A model generated the notes under the pieces. That model was not told the DNA's origin, made no database searches, and saw only the letters and a program-made list of their open reading frames with translations. This document shows positions 36,192 to 43,531 of a DNA stretch of 64,000 nt, one piece after another. A program made the translations under genes and the position numbers. The DNA is taken from positions 124,001 through 188,000 of the forward strand of contig NZ_OEQH01000005.1 of assembly GCF_900240385.1 (NCBI RefSeq). The letters are read 5' to 3'. Source of the DNA: Clostridium minihomine. GTDB lineage: Bacteria > Bacillota > Clostridia > Oscillospirales > Acutalibacteraceae. The stretch's first letter is position 1, and every line of letters starts with the position of its first letter.

Positions 36192-36949
36192 TTCGTCTAA
36201 TTAAGCCGGAGGAGGTGCCTCGGCTGCAATCGTTTTGTGAAACCACTCCGTTTGGATGTAAGATAGAGGGGCTGCGCCGGGCTTATGGCCTTGCGCTGCC
36301 CTTTGCCCGGTTTTGGATGCAGGAAGCGGAACAAGGGGAGATTACAGCCGCTGTTTCTAGCCTGGACGGAATCATGGTGCTGGATTGGCGAAATCAGGCG
36401 GACGGGGAAGAGTTGACAGAATTCCTGTCTGCTGCCGGATGCCGGACACTTCTTTGTGAAGAAGCCGCCGCAACACTTCTGTATGGAAAGGCAGATCGTC
36501 AGGGCAGGATTCTGACTTTGTGTAAGGACAGGAAAGAGGAACCGAACTCTTATTCCGGCCAACTGCGTTCAGAGGTTCCGGTTCGAAATCTGTTTTCTCT
36601 GCTTTGTGAATGCGGAGAATTAAAGCAGGAGCAGTTTGAAGCCTTTTATCTGGATGTTTCTCATCGGGTGCGTCACCATGCGGCTTTGATTCAGGGATTG
36701 GAAATAGATGGCCGATTGATTGCCTGTGCTATGGCTTCTAGCATTACAGATCATGCGGCTGTTCTTTCTGCGGTAGCAGTTCATCCGCAGTTTCGCCGGG
36801 AAGGGGCGGGAAGCACAGCGGTGATTCAGCTGCTAAAACGCCTTGCGCCCAGAAAGGTGTCTGTGTTCTGTGAAACAAAAGAGGCAGAGCGGTTTTATGC
36901 ATCTTTGTCCTTTGTGCCCAGTGGAACATGGAGCGAGCTGGATTTTTGA
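36188..36949 (+). CDS. GNAT family N-acetyltransferase
   Basis: A 253-residue protein with a C-terminal GNAT fold (~residues 150-253). The acetyl-CoA loop reads VHPQFRREGAGSTAV, preceded by AVLSAVAVHP and followed by VFCETKEAERFYASLSFVPS. The N-terminal ~140 residues are a variable domain seen in similar two-part clostridial acetyltransferases. It begins at a GTG overlapping the M42 stop by 4 bases, so it belongs to the murD-M42-M42 operon. The substrate is unknown. Confidence 0.85.
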   Translation: MIRLIKPEEVPRLQSFCETTPFGCKIEGLRRAYGLALPFARFWMQEAEQGEITAAVSSLDGIMVLDWRNQADGEELTEFLSAAGCRTLLCEEAAATLLYGKADRQGRILTLCKDRKEEPNSYSGQLRSEVPVRNLFSLLCECGELKQEQFEAFYLDVSHRVRHHAALIQGLEIDGRLIACAMASSITDHAAVLSAVAVHPQFRREGAGSTAVIQLLKRLAPRKVSVFCETKEAERFYASLSFVPSGTWSELDF

Positions 36950-36973
36950 AACAGATGCAAGTGATCTGTTTTT
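36948..36973 (+). terminator. Terminator of the murD-M42-GNAT operon
   Basis: AAACAGAT-GCAAGTG-ATCTGTTTTT, directly after the GNAT stop. The remaining gap to 37148 is AT-rich with no clear feature. Confidence 0.75.
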
Positions 36974-37148
36974 AAGGAAATATTGATGTTTTTCGCACAA
37001 TTCTAGAATACTTACACCGGCATCCATTATTTGCAGGAAGCAAATGGCGGTGCAGAAGGTTTGATTGCCCTTTTAAATCCGGACAGAAAATCTTTGCTCA
37101 CAAGCCGGAAAACAAGAGAAAAATAAAATAAGGGAGCAGGCAAAATTC

Positions 37149-38417
37149 ATGATATACCCATATTTTAAGCTGGAAGATAAAATTCTTTCTGCTTCGCAGC
37201 AGGCAATGGAACAATTGGAGCCTGTATTTCAGAACATAGATGCCACCACCGGCTATAATCAGCAGAAGATGATGGCGGCCTTTAATCAGGCACGGGTGAG
37301 TGAGAGTCATTTTACCGCAACCACCGGATATGGATATGGCGACCGTGGGCGTGATACATTGGATCAGGTGTATGCCTATGCTTTGGGCGCCGAGGATGCA
37401 TTGGTGCGCGCCAATTTTGTCAGCGGAACTCACGCTTTGACCGTGGCGCTGTTCGGAGTACTTCGCCCGGGCGACACAATGCTCAGCGTTACCGGAATTC
37501 CTTATGATACTTTACGGGGAGTACTAGGAATTACGGAACAGACCAATGGATCTCTCAAAGAATTTGGAATCGATTATGAACAAGTGGACTTAAAAGAAGA
37601 CGGCACACCGGACTATGATGCAATGGAACAGCGGATTCATCCGGGTATCAAAATGGTGTATATCCAAAGATCCCGGGGATACAGCCTGCGGCCTTCGCTG
37701 TTTATAGAGGATATCGAACGCATTGCCGAAATTGCTAAGCGCCGTGCACCGAACTGCATTGTGATGGTGGATAACTGCTATGGCGAATTTGTGCAGAAAG
37801 AAGAGCCCACCCAGCGTGGGGCAGATTTGATGGCCGGCTCTTTGATTAAAAATCCCGGCGGCGGAATCGCGCCGACCGGCGGATATATTGCAGGCAGACG
37901 GGATTTGGTGGAAAGCTGCTCGTATCGTTTGACCACACCCAGCACCGGCCGAGAGGTTGGGTGTACGTTAGGGCATAACCGAGAACTATTTTTGGGCGCG
38001 TTTCATGCTCCCAATGTTACGGGAGAAGCCCTGAAAACAGCGGCTTTTACTTCTGCTTTATTTTCTCAGCTGGGGTATGATGTAACCCCAAAATGGGACG
38101 AGCCGAGAGCCGATATTATTCAGGCGGTGCTGCTGCGAGAAAAAGAAGCACTGATTGCTTTTTGCCAGGGAATTCAAAAAGGCGCGCCGGTGGATTCTTT
38201 TGTCACACCCGAACCTTGGGATATGCCGGGCTATGACTGCCAGGTGATTATGGCGGCAGGGGCGTTTACTTTGGGAGCCTCTATTGAACTTTCAGCAGAT
38301 GCGCCTTTGCGCGACCCCTTTGCTGTTTGGATGCAGGGGGGACTGAATTTTCACAGCGGAAAGCTGGGGGCAATGCTGGCGGCCCAGTCTATGCTGGAAC
38401 AGGGCGTGTTACCGTAA
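37149..38417 (+). CDS. Methionine gamma-lyase family PLP enzyme (aluminium-resistance-like)
   Basis: A 422-residue PLP-dependent enzyme of the Cys/Met metabolism fold, in the branch annotated as methionine gamma-lyase family or aluminium resistance protein. It shows TGYGYGDRGRDTLDQVYA, ANFVSGTHALTVALFG, MVDNCYGEFV and the PLP lysine in SLIKNPGGGIAPTGGYIAG. Members are proposed to eliminate thiol from methionine or cystathionine-type substrates; the true substrate is not known. AGGGAGC precedes the ATG. Single gene. Confidence 0.9.
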   Translation: MIYPYFKLEDKILSASQQAMEQLEPVFQNIDATTGYNQQKMMAAFNQARVSESHFTATTGYGYGDRGRDTLDQVYAYALGAEDALVRANFVSGTHALTVALFGVLRPGDTMLSVTGIPYDTLRGVLGITEQTNGSLKEFGIDYEQVDLKEDGTPDYDAMEQRIHPGIKMVYIQRSRGYSLRPSLFIEDIERIAEIAKRRAPNCIVMVDNCYGEFVQKEEPTQRGADLMAGSLIKNPGGGIAPTGGYIAGRRDLVESCSYRLTTPSTGREVGCTLGHNRELFLGAFHAPNVTGEALKTAAFTSALFSQLGYDVTPKWDEPRADIIQAVLLREKEALIAFCQGIQKGAPVDSFVTPEPWDMPGYDCQVIMAAGAFTLGASIELSADAPLRDPFAVWMQGGLNFHSGKLGAMLAAQSMLEQGVLP

Positions 38418-38434
38418 CGAATCATTTGGGAATC

Positions 38435-38474
38435 AAAAAGCCTGCCATACAACGATTGTATGGCAGGCTTTTTG
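38435..38474 (+). terminator. Terminator of the PLP-enzyme gene
   Basis: AAAAAGCCTGCCATACAA pairs with TTGTATGGCAGGCTTTTT around CGAT. It also serves the convergent gene ending at 38508. Confidence 0.85.
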
Positions 38475-38507
38475 CCTGAAGGATTGATTGCCCCGAACAG
38501 TGCAAAA

Positions 38508-38987
38508 TCAAACGGATGGCTCACTTTTTCCCTTCACGGCAATGTATAAATAGCAATGTGCTTTCCCATCTTTTGTGTATTCGGCCGGAACGGTACTCTC
38601 AAAATCTTCGGTGAAGGCTCGGCTGATTTCTCCGGATTGTTGTTGGTTCCAGACTTTTTGCCATGCTTTTTGGGTGCAGGCCTGCAGATTACCGGTTTCA
38701 TCCGATTCATCGTATTTTTGATAGAGATCTTTGCTCACAAGGCTGTCTAATTCTTTGAAAAAATCAGAAGTGACGCCCAGGATGCTAAAATCATAATTGC
38801 CATTTTCGTCACTTTCGTAATTGGAATACCTTGAAACGGGAGAAATCCCCGGCAAGAAATTTAATTCATTATTGAAGAGAATGGGAAGTTTGCCGCTGGA
38901 GACATCTTGCCACATTTCTTCAATTCTTTTGATGCCCTCTGCGGTGTTGTCGGTTCTAATCGTTGCTTCCTTTAATTGATATGGCAT
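38508..38987 (-). CDS. GyrI-like/effector-binding domain protein
   Basis: A 159-residue stand-alone small-molecule-binding domain of the GyrI/AraC-effector superfamily. The pattern QKAWQKVWN...SRAFTEDFES and HCYLYIAVKGK at the C-terminus is the usual end of this fold. No DNA-binding part. Such single-domain proteins bind drugs or hydrophobic cations, or act in toxin hydrolysis; the ligand is unknown. Preceded by AGGAAG and transcribed toward the terminator at 38435-38474. Confidence 0.75.
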   Translation of the reverse strand: MPYQLKEATIRTDNTAEGIKRIEEMWQDVSSGKLPILFNNELNFLPGISPVSRYSNYESDENGNYDFSILGVTSDFFKELDSLVSKDLYQKYDESDETGNLQACTQKAWQKVWNQQQSGEISRAFTEDFESTVPAEYTKDGKAHCYLYIAVKGKSEPSV

Positions 38988-39076
38988 AATTTTACTTCCT
39001 CACCGTTTTATAAAATTTAATAAATCTTTAAAGGGATGATAGGGAAAACCCCCTATCATCCCTTTAAAAGACACAG

Positions 39077-39718
39077 TTAACCGATCTGTTCCGCAACCAC
39101 AGTAAAACGTTTGCGAATATGCGCCGGTTTTTCCACTTCATCCATCATCGCAATGGCGTAATCAGCGTAAGTAATATAACTGTTCCCGGCACTGTTTACC
39201 AAAAGCTGCTCTTCGCCCAGTGTATAGCGTCCGGTGCGAAGCCCTTCAAAATCAAATTCGGCGGAAGGGCTCAAATAAGTCCAGTTAATATCGCTTTGTT
39301 TCAACAGCTGAAGTGATTTTGCCATGTTGGAAGCAGTCGGCAAATATTCTTTCGGAAAATCTTTGGTCTGGTACAGTTGTGTTTTTTGTTCCGGATCCAC
39401 ATAAAGGCTTCCTGCACCGCCCACAATCAGAAGGCGAACCTGCAAAAGTTCTTTCAGTATGGAGATCAGGTGCTGTGTAGCAGTGACATACTCCTCTTCC
39501 TGACCTTCCGCTGCACGAAAAGCGCAGATTACCGCATCAAATCCTTTTAAATCTTCGGCGGAAAGACGGAAAATATCTTTTTCTAAAACCGCAACCACAC
39601 TGAACATAACCTTAGAACGGTTACGCACAATTGCCGTTACCTCATGTCCGCGTTTTAAGGCTTCCTGAACGAGAAGCCCTCCTTGCTTGCCCGTTGCACC
39701 GATAACTGCAATTTTCAT
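39077..39718 (-). CDS. NAD(P)H-binding atypical SDR (NmrA/YwnB-like)
   Basis: A 213-residue Rossmann-fold protein with AVIGATGKQGGLLVQEALKR at the N-terminus and a shortened SDR core (FDAVICAFRAA, LLIVGGAGSLYVDPE, NWTYLSPSAEFD). It lacks the classical YxxxK catalytic pair, as expected for YwnB/NmrA-type proteins that sense or use NAD(P)H. GGGGGG lies 6 bases before the ATG at 39718; the frame opening at 39757 has no ribosome site. Last host gene before the tRNA and prophage. Confidence 0.88.
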   Translation of the reverse strand: MKIAVIGATGKQGGLLVQEALKRGHEVTAIVRNRSKVMFSVVAVLEKDIFRLSAEDLKGFDAVICAFRAAEGQEEEYVTATQHLISILKELLQVRLLIVGGAGSLYVDPEQKTQLYQTKDFPKEYLPTASNMAKSLQLLKQSDINWTYLSPSAEFDFEGLRTGRYTLGEEQLLVNSAGNSYITYADYAIAMMDEVEKPAHIRKRFTVVAEQIG

Positions 39719-39863
39719 AAGAATCCCCCCTGTGACGCTTACTTTTGGATTTCTCATTCCATCATACCCCGTTCTGTAACTTTTGTAAAGTATTGGGAAT
39801 TTTCATTCGTTATTCTTTTGATGAATAAAAAGAAACAAGGGAAAGAATAACAAAAAGTTTTGC

Positions 39864-39989
39864 TTGCAAAGAGTTCTGGTTTTAGATATAATGTTTATCG
39901 TACGAGAAATTGGGGTATTAATATTGGACAGTTGTTTTGTGAAAAACAATTAGCTGTACTCTTTCAAAACTGCTGGTTTGAGATATCAT
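39864..39989 (+). promoter_or_regulatory. Tandem, sequence-related promoters of tRNA-Leu
   Basis: P1: TTGCAA (39864-39869), 17 bases, TATAAT (39887-39892). P2: TTTCAA (39962-39967), 16 bases, TATCAT (39984-39989). The two share the pattern caaa-n-tgctGGTTTnAGATAT, which suggests a local duplication. P2 would start about 40 bases before the tRNA. Confidence 0.5.
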
Positions 39990-40035
39990 GTATGTGCACT
40001 AAACCGGATGATTGAAAGAAATGAAATTTCTATAT

Positions 40036-40120
40036 GCGGATGTGGCGAAATTGGCAGACGCGCTAGATTTAGGTTCTAGTGGGTATCCCCGTGCAGGTTC
40101 AAGTCCTGTCATCCGCACCA
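40036..40120 (+). tRNA. tRNA-Leu (UAG anticodon)
   Basis: An 85-base cloverleaf: acceptor GCGGATG/CATCCGC, discriminator A and an encoded CCA. The anticodon stem CTAGA/TCTAG encloses the loop TTTAGGT, anticodon TAG. A long class II variable arm follows (GGGTATCCCC region), and the T arm holds GGTTCAAGTCC. The tRNA is intact. The prophage lies directly on its 3' side, so the 3' half is the likely attachment core. Confidence 0.97.
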
Positions 40121-40130
40121 GAAAGAAAAT
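40091..40130 (+). other. Putative prophage attachment site (attL) at the tRNA 3' end
   Basis: Host genes end and phage-type genes begin at the 3' end of tRNA-Leu, the commonest tyrosine-integrase target. The exact core cannot be set because the other end (attR) and the integrase lie beyond the window; the location is inference. Confidence 0.5.
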
Positions 40131-40170
40131 CGCATGAGGGCTGGAAAATCCAGTGTTCATGCGATTTTTT
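40127..40170 (+). terminator. Terminator of the tRNA-Leu transcript
   Basis: AAAATCGCATGA pairs with TCATGCGATTTT, followed by TT. It lies 7 bases after the CCA end. Confidence 0.8.
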
Positions 40171-40231
40171 ATGTTTTATATGTCTGATATACTGGATTAT
40201 AGGATACCCCCAAATACGATATTTTGAAGAA

Positions 40232-40267
40232 AAATACAACACATGCAACACGAAATACAACACGAAA
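40232..40267. repeat. Direct repeats beside the attachment site (possible integrase arm sites)
   Basis: AAATACAACAC occurs exactly at 40232-40242 and 40253-40263, 21 bases apart, and CAACACGAAA at 40246-40255 and 40258-40267. Short direct repeats spaced by about two helical turns next to att resemble tyrosine-integrase arm-type sites. Confidence 0.4.
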
Positions 40268-40305
40268 CAACACCCTTATCCTTGGTCAGGAGATAGGGGT
40301 GTTGT
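40267..40305 (-). terminator. Terminator of the 45-residue prophage gene
   Basis: ACAACACCCCTATC pairs with GATAAGGGTGTTGT on the minus strand. It overlaps the last codons of the small gene at 40276-40413. Confidence 0.6.
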
Positions 40306-40413
40306 CTTATTTTCGAGTAAATCCAGCTTTTCATAAAGTAGAGCCTGATTCCTGATGATAGTGTTAAGTTGTATGTTAACCAGCTGCAGCTCTTGAAGAA
40401 TTTTATCATCCAT
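40276..40413 (-). CDS. Small coiled-coil prophage protein (45 residues)
   Basis: Read by hand: ATG at 40413, TAA at 40278-40276, product starting MDDKILQELQLVNIQLNTI and ending TTPLSPDQG. Residues 1-36 make a regular amphipathic helix with Leu/Ile at heptad positions (ILQELQLVNIQLNTIIRNQA), so it probably forms a coiled coil. AGGGG lies 7 bases before the ATG and a terminator overlaps the stop, both supporting a real gene. Function unknown; small coiled-coil proteins near att sites are common in clostridial prophages. Confidence 0.6.
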   Translation of the reverse strand: MDDKILQELQLVNIQLNTIIRNQALLYEKLDLLENKTTPLSPDQG

Positions 40414-40498
40414 ATGATTACCCCTTTTTATTTTAAGGTAGCATAAAATAAGCGGACAAGAGTGAAAAGGTGAGAAGATCTTACAATAATAATCCCGC

Positions 40499-40531
40499 TA
40501 CCGGATTCAATTACGATTCCGGTATTTGTTT
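40499..40531. terminator. Hairpin in the gap before the ADP-ribosyltransferase gene
   Basis: TACCGGA pairs with TCCGGTA around 12 bases, then TTTGTTT on the plus strand. No gene leads into it. The rest of the 450-base gap 40414-40869 is AT-rich and holds only the promoter listed next. Confidence 0.35.
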
Positions 40532-40732
40532 CACTTGGCCTATAGAGGGAAAGTAAATAAGTGTTATACGGGTGTTATATACACACTCAAAAATATTTTA
40601 AAGAAAGCCCAACTAACAAAAGCTATACTATATATAGTTCAAAGAGGTGTTTTTGCCTTGTTTTCACTATATATTGTGGTGATAAATTAGCCGTTGTAAC
40701 AAAACACACTAATTTTGTCAATCAATAAATTG

Positions 40733-40761
40733 TTGACCTTTATTACTGAATACTGTAAGAT
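40733..40761 (+). promoter_or_regulatory. Promoter of the toxin-antitoxin-chaperone-like cluster
   Basis: TTGACC (40733-40738), 17 bases, TAAGAT (40756-40761). The leader is about 100 bases and AT-rich. Confidence 0.5.
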
Positions 40762-40869
40762 AAAAGCACAATAGGATTATGATTATTGAAAAGTGAATAT
40801 AAAACATAAATCAGTATTATAATTAATGATAATAACATTGAATAACAAACATAAACGGAGTTAAAACTA

Positions 40870-41397
40870 ATGGAAGATACGGTACGTTTAAAAGGATACC
40901 ATAACACTTCTTTAGAAAATGCGTATAATATAATTTCAGAGAAATATTTTTATTTGAGTAAAAAAAACACCGAATGGTTAGGATGCGGTATATATTTCTG
41001 GGATGAATATGATAATGCAGTTTGGTGGTCAACAAAACAGAAAAACCCTTCACATGCAATTATTATTGCATGTATAAAAGCAAATTCTAGTAAGTTTTTG
41101 GATCTAGATCAACAAGAAAATATGGATAAACTAGTTGAATTTGCGCGCCAATTTAATGAGGAAAATAAACATAATAATATGATACCAAATTTCAAAAACA
41201 ATACTCAGATTAGACAATATTATTGTACTGGATATAAAAAAAGATTTGATGTTAAAATAATGAAATATACATTTAAATACCCAGTAATTAATTGTGTAGG
41301 ATTTCCTACACAAGAAATAGAAAGAGTACAGTTATGTTTATCTGATAATGAGACGATCGCAGACATGAAGTTAAGGAGGATTGATTATGCTATTTAA
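40870..41397 (+). CDS. PARP/ART-like ADP-ribosyltransferase, candidate toxin (CmdT-like)
   Basis: A 175-residue protein whose pattern fits the PARP-like ADP-ribosyltransferase fold. GYHNTS (His11, Thr13, Ser14) is the NAD-binding first motif, WLGCGIYFW (36-44, Tyr42) the second, and QEIERVQLCL (Glu149/Glu151) a plausible third, catalytic motif. No signal peptide, so it acts inside the cell. It is followed by a small gene overlapping its end by 11 bases and a SecB-like gene. The same order is known in CmdTAC, where the ART modifies mRNA to stop translation on phage infection. AT content is far above the flanking genes, as in a recently acquired moron. GGAG lies 9 bases before the ATG. Confidence 0.7.
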   Translation: MEDTVRLKGYHNTSLENAYNIISEKYFYLSKKNTEWLGCGIYFWDEYDNAVWWSTKQKNPSHAIIIACIKANSSKFLDLDQQENMDKLVEFARQFNEENKHNNMIPNFKNNTQIRQYYCTGYKKRFDVKIMKYTFKYPVINCVGFPTQEIERVQLCLSDNETIADMKLRRIDYAI

Positions 41398-41635
41398 TCA
41401 GCTGATGAAAGAAATCTGTGATATGTATGACATTGAGTTAGTAAAGGGAAATGGATACCCAATGCTCAATGGAAAAGAATTAACTATGGATAGAATATCA
41501 GATATTTTATCGGATCCCAATAGTGACCATTTAGAAAAACCTGAAAATCAAATATGTCAAGATTCTTTTAAAGTAAAATTTTCTGAAAAGATATTGATAT
41601 ATGGTGGTAATTCAAATCGGTTTTTTGCGGCCTAA
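41387..41635 (+). CDS. Small protein between ART and SecB-like genes, candidate antitoxin (CmdA-like)
   Basis: An 82-residue acidic protein starting MLFNQLMKEICDMYDIELVK. I do not recognise a domain. Its size, its position between the toxin-like and chaperone-like genes, and its start inside the toxin gene's end (11-base overlap with AAGGAGGA 6 bases before the ATG) fit an antitoxin. In chaperone-dependent toxin-antitoxin systems the antitoxin has a C-terminal chaperone-addiction stretch; the last ~25 residues here (KVKFSEKILIYGG...) are the candidate. All functional statements are inference from context. Confidence 0.6.
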   Translation: MLFNQLMKEICDMYDIELVKGNGYPMLNGKELTMDRISDILSDPNSDHLEKPENQICQDSFKVKFSEKILIYGGNSNRFFAA

Positions 41636-41659
41636 ATAATCAGGAAGGCGTTTTGACTT

Positions 41660-42067
41660 ATGAATCAAATATCTACAGGGTTAGAGAGTGAATTGAAACT
41701 AAACAAAATTTTATTTAGCGAAATTAATTTCCGTAGAAGTGAAACTGATATTAATTGTAATAAACTTCAGATAGAAATAGGTAAACATATTGAATACGTA
41801 GACGAAAATAATGCAAAAGTAAATTTGAATATTAAAATATTTGCAGCAGATAATTCTTTAGATTTGTCTTTAACAATGTTAGGTTTTTTTGAATTCACAG
41901 GTTTGCAAAACAAGGAATTCATGAAAGACATTGTGGAAACTAACACAATCGCTATTATGTTTCCGTATTTAAGAAGTCAAGTTTCTTTAATAACTACGCA
42001 ACCGGATATGTCGCCTATTGTTATACCTGCCCTTAATATTAATAAATTAATTGATTCCGATAAATAA
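41660..42067 (+). CDS. SecB-like chaperone, candidate TAC chaperone (CmdC-like)
   Basis: A 135-residue protein matching the SecB fold: IKIFAADNSLDLSLTMLGFF in the middle strand region, then TNTIAIMFPYLRSQVSLITT and QPDMSPIVIPALNINKL, the SecB C-terminal helix-loop pattern. True SecB is a proteobacterial export chaperone and is not expected in Bacillota. SecB-like proteins elsewhere are typically chaperones of toxin-antitoxin-chaperone modules. It would hold the candidate antitoxin in a stable form. It starts 24 bases after the small gene and ends at a terminator shared with the phage lysis genes. Confidence 0.75.
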   Translation: MNQISTGLESELKLNKILFSEINFRRSETDINCNKLQIEIGKHIEYVDENNAKVNLNIKIFAADNSLDLSLTMLGFFEFTGLQNKEFMKDIVETNTIAIMFPYLRSQVSLITTQPDMSPIVIPALNINKLIDSDK

Positions 42068-42070
42068 AAA

Positions 42071-42103
42071 ATCCCCCTGCTGGATAAACTCCGGCAGGGG
42101 GAT
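42071..42103. terminator. Bidirectional terminator between the SecB-like gene and the holin gene
   Basis: ATCCCCCTGCTGG pairs with CCGGCAGGGGGAT, with A/T runs on both sides, between convergent genes. Confidence 0.8.
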
Positions 42104-42111
42104 AACTGTTT

Positions 42112-42387
42112 TCATTCGGTTTTCTTCGCCCTCAACACCGCCGCATACGCACCGTTTGCACTGGTGGACACAATCACCGCATTAAAGGGGATAAGCGCCC
42201 ACGCGCCAGCGTCAGCCCCGCCGGTAAACAGTGTAGCGAGTCCCAGCACAACAACGGCCAGTATGTAGCTTAACCACTGAGTGGGGAGTCTGTCAAAGGC
42301 ATCTTTAAAAGCCTGTGTTAAGATACTGACTGCCGCCGAAGCTCCGGCCAGTGTAGCCAGCACTTCCCATGTGAAAAACTGATCCAT
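42112..42387 (-). CDS. Phage holin
   Basis: A 91-residue membrane protein with two or three hydrophobic helices (VLATLAGASAAVSILTQAF, YILAVVVLGLATLF, IPFNAVIVSTSANGAYAAVL) and a charged C-terminus (RAKKTE). It has the layout of small Gram-positive phage holins that open the membrane for the endolysin. Last gene of the lysis cassette, after the TM/coiled-coil protein and the amidase. Confidence 0.8.
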   Translation of the reverse strand: MDQFFTWEVLATLAGASAAVSILTQAFKDAFDRLPTQWLSYILAVVVLGLATLFTGGADAGAWALIPFNAVIVSTSANGAYAAVLRAKKTE

Positions 42388-42418
42388 ATATGTTCCTTCT
42401 TTCTGCCGGGTGACCGGC

Positions 42419-42685
42419 TTATTTTTTTATAATCTCGTCGATACGATGATGTGCCTGGGCCGTGGAGCTTTCTACTTTTGCCAGACGTTCGCTATGATTT
42501 CCGACCGTCGTATCCAGTTTTGCTACATCGGACTTGATGCCCACAATCAAATCCAGCTTAGCATCCACACTGCCACGCCATTGTGCATCGTTTGCCACAC
42601 GCTTATCCCGGCCAGTCAACCAACCAGCCAGCCCTACAAAGCAACCCACTAGTGCTATGATCGTGCCCAACTCAATTGCCCCCAT
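42419..42685 (-). CDS. Small phage membrane/coiled-coil protein (XhlA-like position)
   Basis: An 88-residue protein with one N-terminal transmembrane helix (LGTIIALVGCFVGLAGWLTG) and a C-terminal coiled coil (KLDLIVGIKSDVAKLDTTVG...). Topology and place between endolysin and holin match XhlA/haemolysin-like proteins that assist lysis. The role is inferred. Confidence 0.7.
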   Translation of the reverse strand: MGAIELGTIIALVGCFVGLAGWLTGRDKRVANDAQWRGSVDAKLDLIVGIKSDVAKLDTTVGNHSERLAKVESSTAQAHHRIDEIIKK

Positions 42686-42694
42686 AAATCGCCC

Positions 42695-43531
42695 TCACTT
42701 CACATTAAAATTGCACTGCTGCGTCACCCCGTCGGCAGTTACTTTGATATGTCCATGTCTGGCAACCGGCTCCGGCGGCAGCCCCTCTACATCAATCAGC
42801 CAGCCTCGGCCTTTGGGATCAAGATACACCCGCAGCACCTTGATAACATCCCGACCGACAATATCGGATATCACAGGCTTGTCTTTGCACTTGGCCAGTA
42901 AAGTGTATTTATCCCCGGTAGCCATGTCTTTGCTGCGGGTATCGAGGGTTAGGCCGGTGATTGCGGGGGCTGTATATTGCGGGACTGTTGCCGCCTGCTT
43001 GTACGCTATCCCTGTATGGTTGCAGATCCCTTTCGCAATGGCAGCAGCAGCTTTGCCGGCATCAAACAATGCCATATCCACAGCACTGTCGATGAATCCC
43101 ACCTCAGCCAATACCGCAGGCATGTTTGTTTCCCGGATTACCGCCAGATAGTCCCGCCCATCGCTGCCTTTGCGGGATTTTACACCCCTATCTTTATAGC
43201 CCAGCCCAACAAGCTGAGTGTTAATGCATTGTGCCAATGTCTTAGATTGGCCGCCAGTAATGCTACACCAAGTTTCAGCGCCCTGCCCCCCTCCAGCATT
43301 TAAATGAATACTGACAAAATAATCCGCGCCCCATTGATTTGCACGGGAGGCGCGGGTAGACAAGCCAATATCAACATCTGTGGTACGGGTACGGTTTACA
43401 GCAAATCCGCAGCGTGTTAATTCGGCGGCCAGGGCGTTTCCGATTTGCAGGGTTAAATCCTTTTCTTTATAGCCTTGGGCGCAGGCTCCGGGCTGTGCGC
43501 CGCCATGGCCTTCATCAATCCGGATTTTCAT
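42695..43531 (-). CDS. Phage endolysin, N-acetylmuramoyl-L-alanine amidase (Amidase_3)
   Basis: A 278-residue zinc amidase that cuts the MurNAc-L-Ala bond. Amidase_3 motifs are complete: RIDEGHGGAQPGA with the first zinc His, LSTRASRANQWGADYFVSIH, LNAGGGQGAETW and VLAEVGFIDSA with the catalytic Glu. Residues ~190-278 form a separate domain that probably targets the cell wall or interacts with the tail. No signal peptide, so it relies on the holin. AAGGAG lies 10 bases before the ATG. Confidence 0.93.
   Translation of the reverse strand: MKIRIDEGHGGAQPGACAQGYKEKDLTLQIGNALAAELTRCGFAVNRTRTTDVDIGLSTRASRANQWGADYFVSIHLNAGGGQGAETWCSITGGQSKTLAQCINTQLVGLGYKDRGVKSRKGSDGRDYLAVIRETNMPAVLAEVGFIDSAVDMALFDAGKAAAAIAKGICNHTGIAYKQAATVPQYTAPAITGLTLDTRSKDMATGDKYTLLAKCKDKPVISDIVGRDVIKVLRVYLDPKGRGWLIDVEGLPPEPVARHGHIKVTADGVTQQCNFNVK

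Noticed and set aside
40079-40336. Plus-strand open frame overlapping tRNA-Leu (GIPVQVQVLSSAP start)
   Set aside because: Its N-terminus is the translated 3' half of the tRNA, a known false-positive pattern; no ribosome site.
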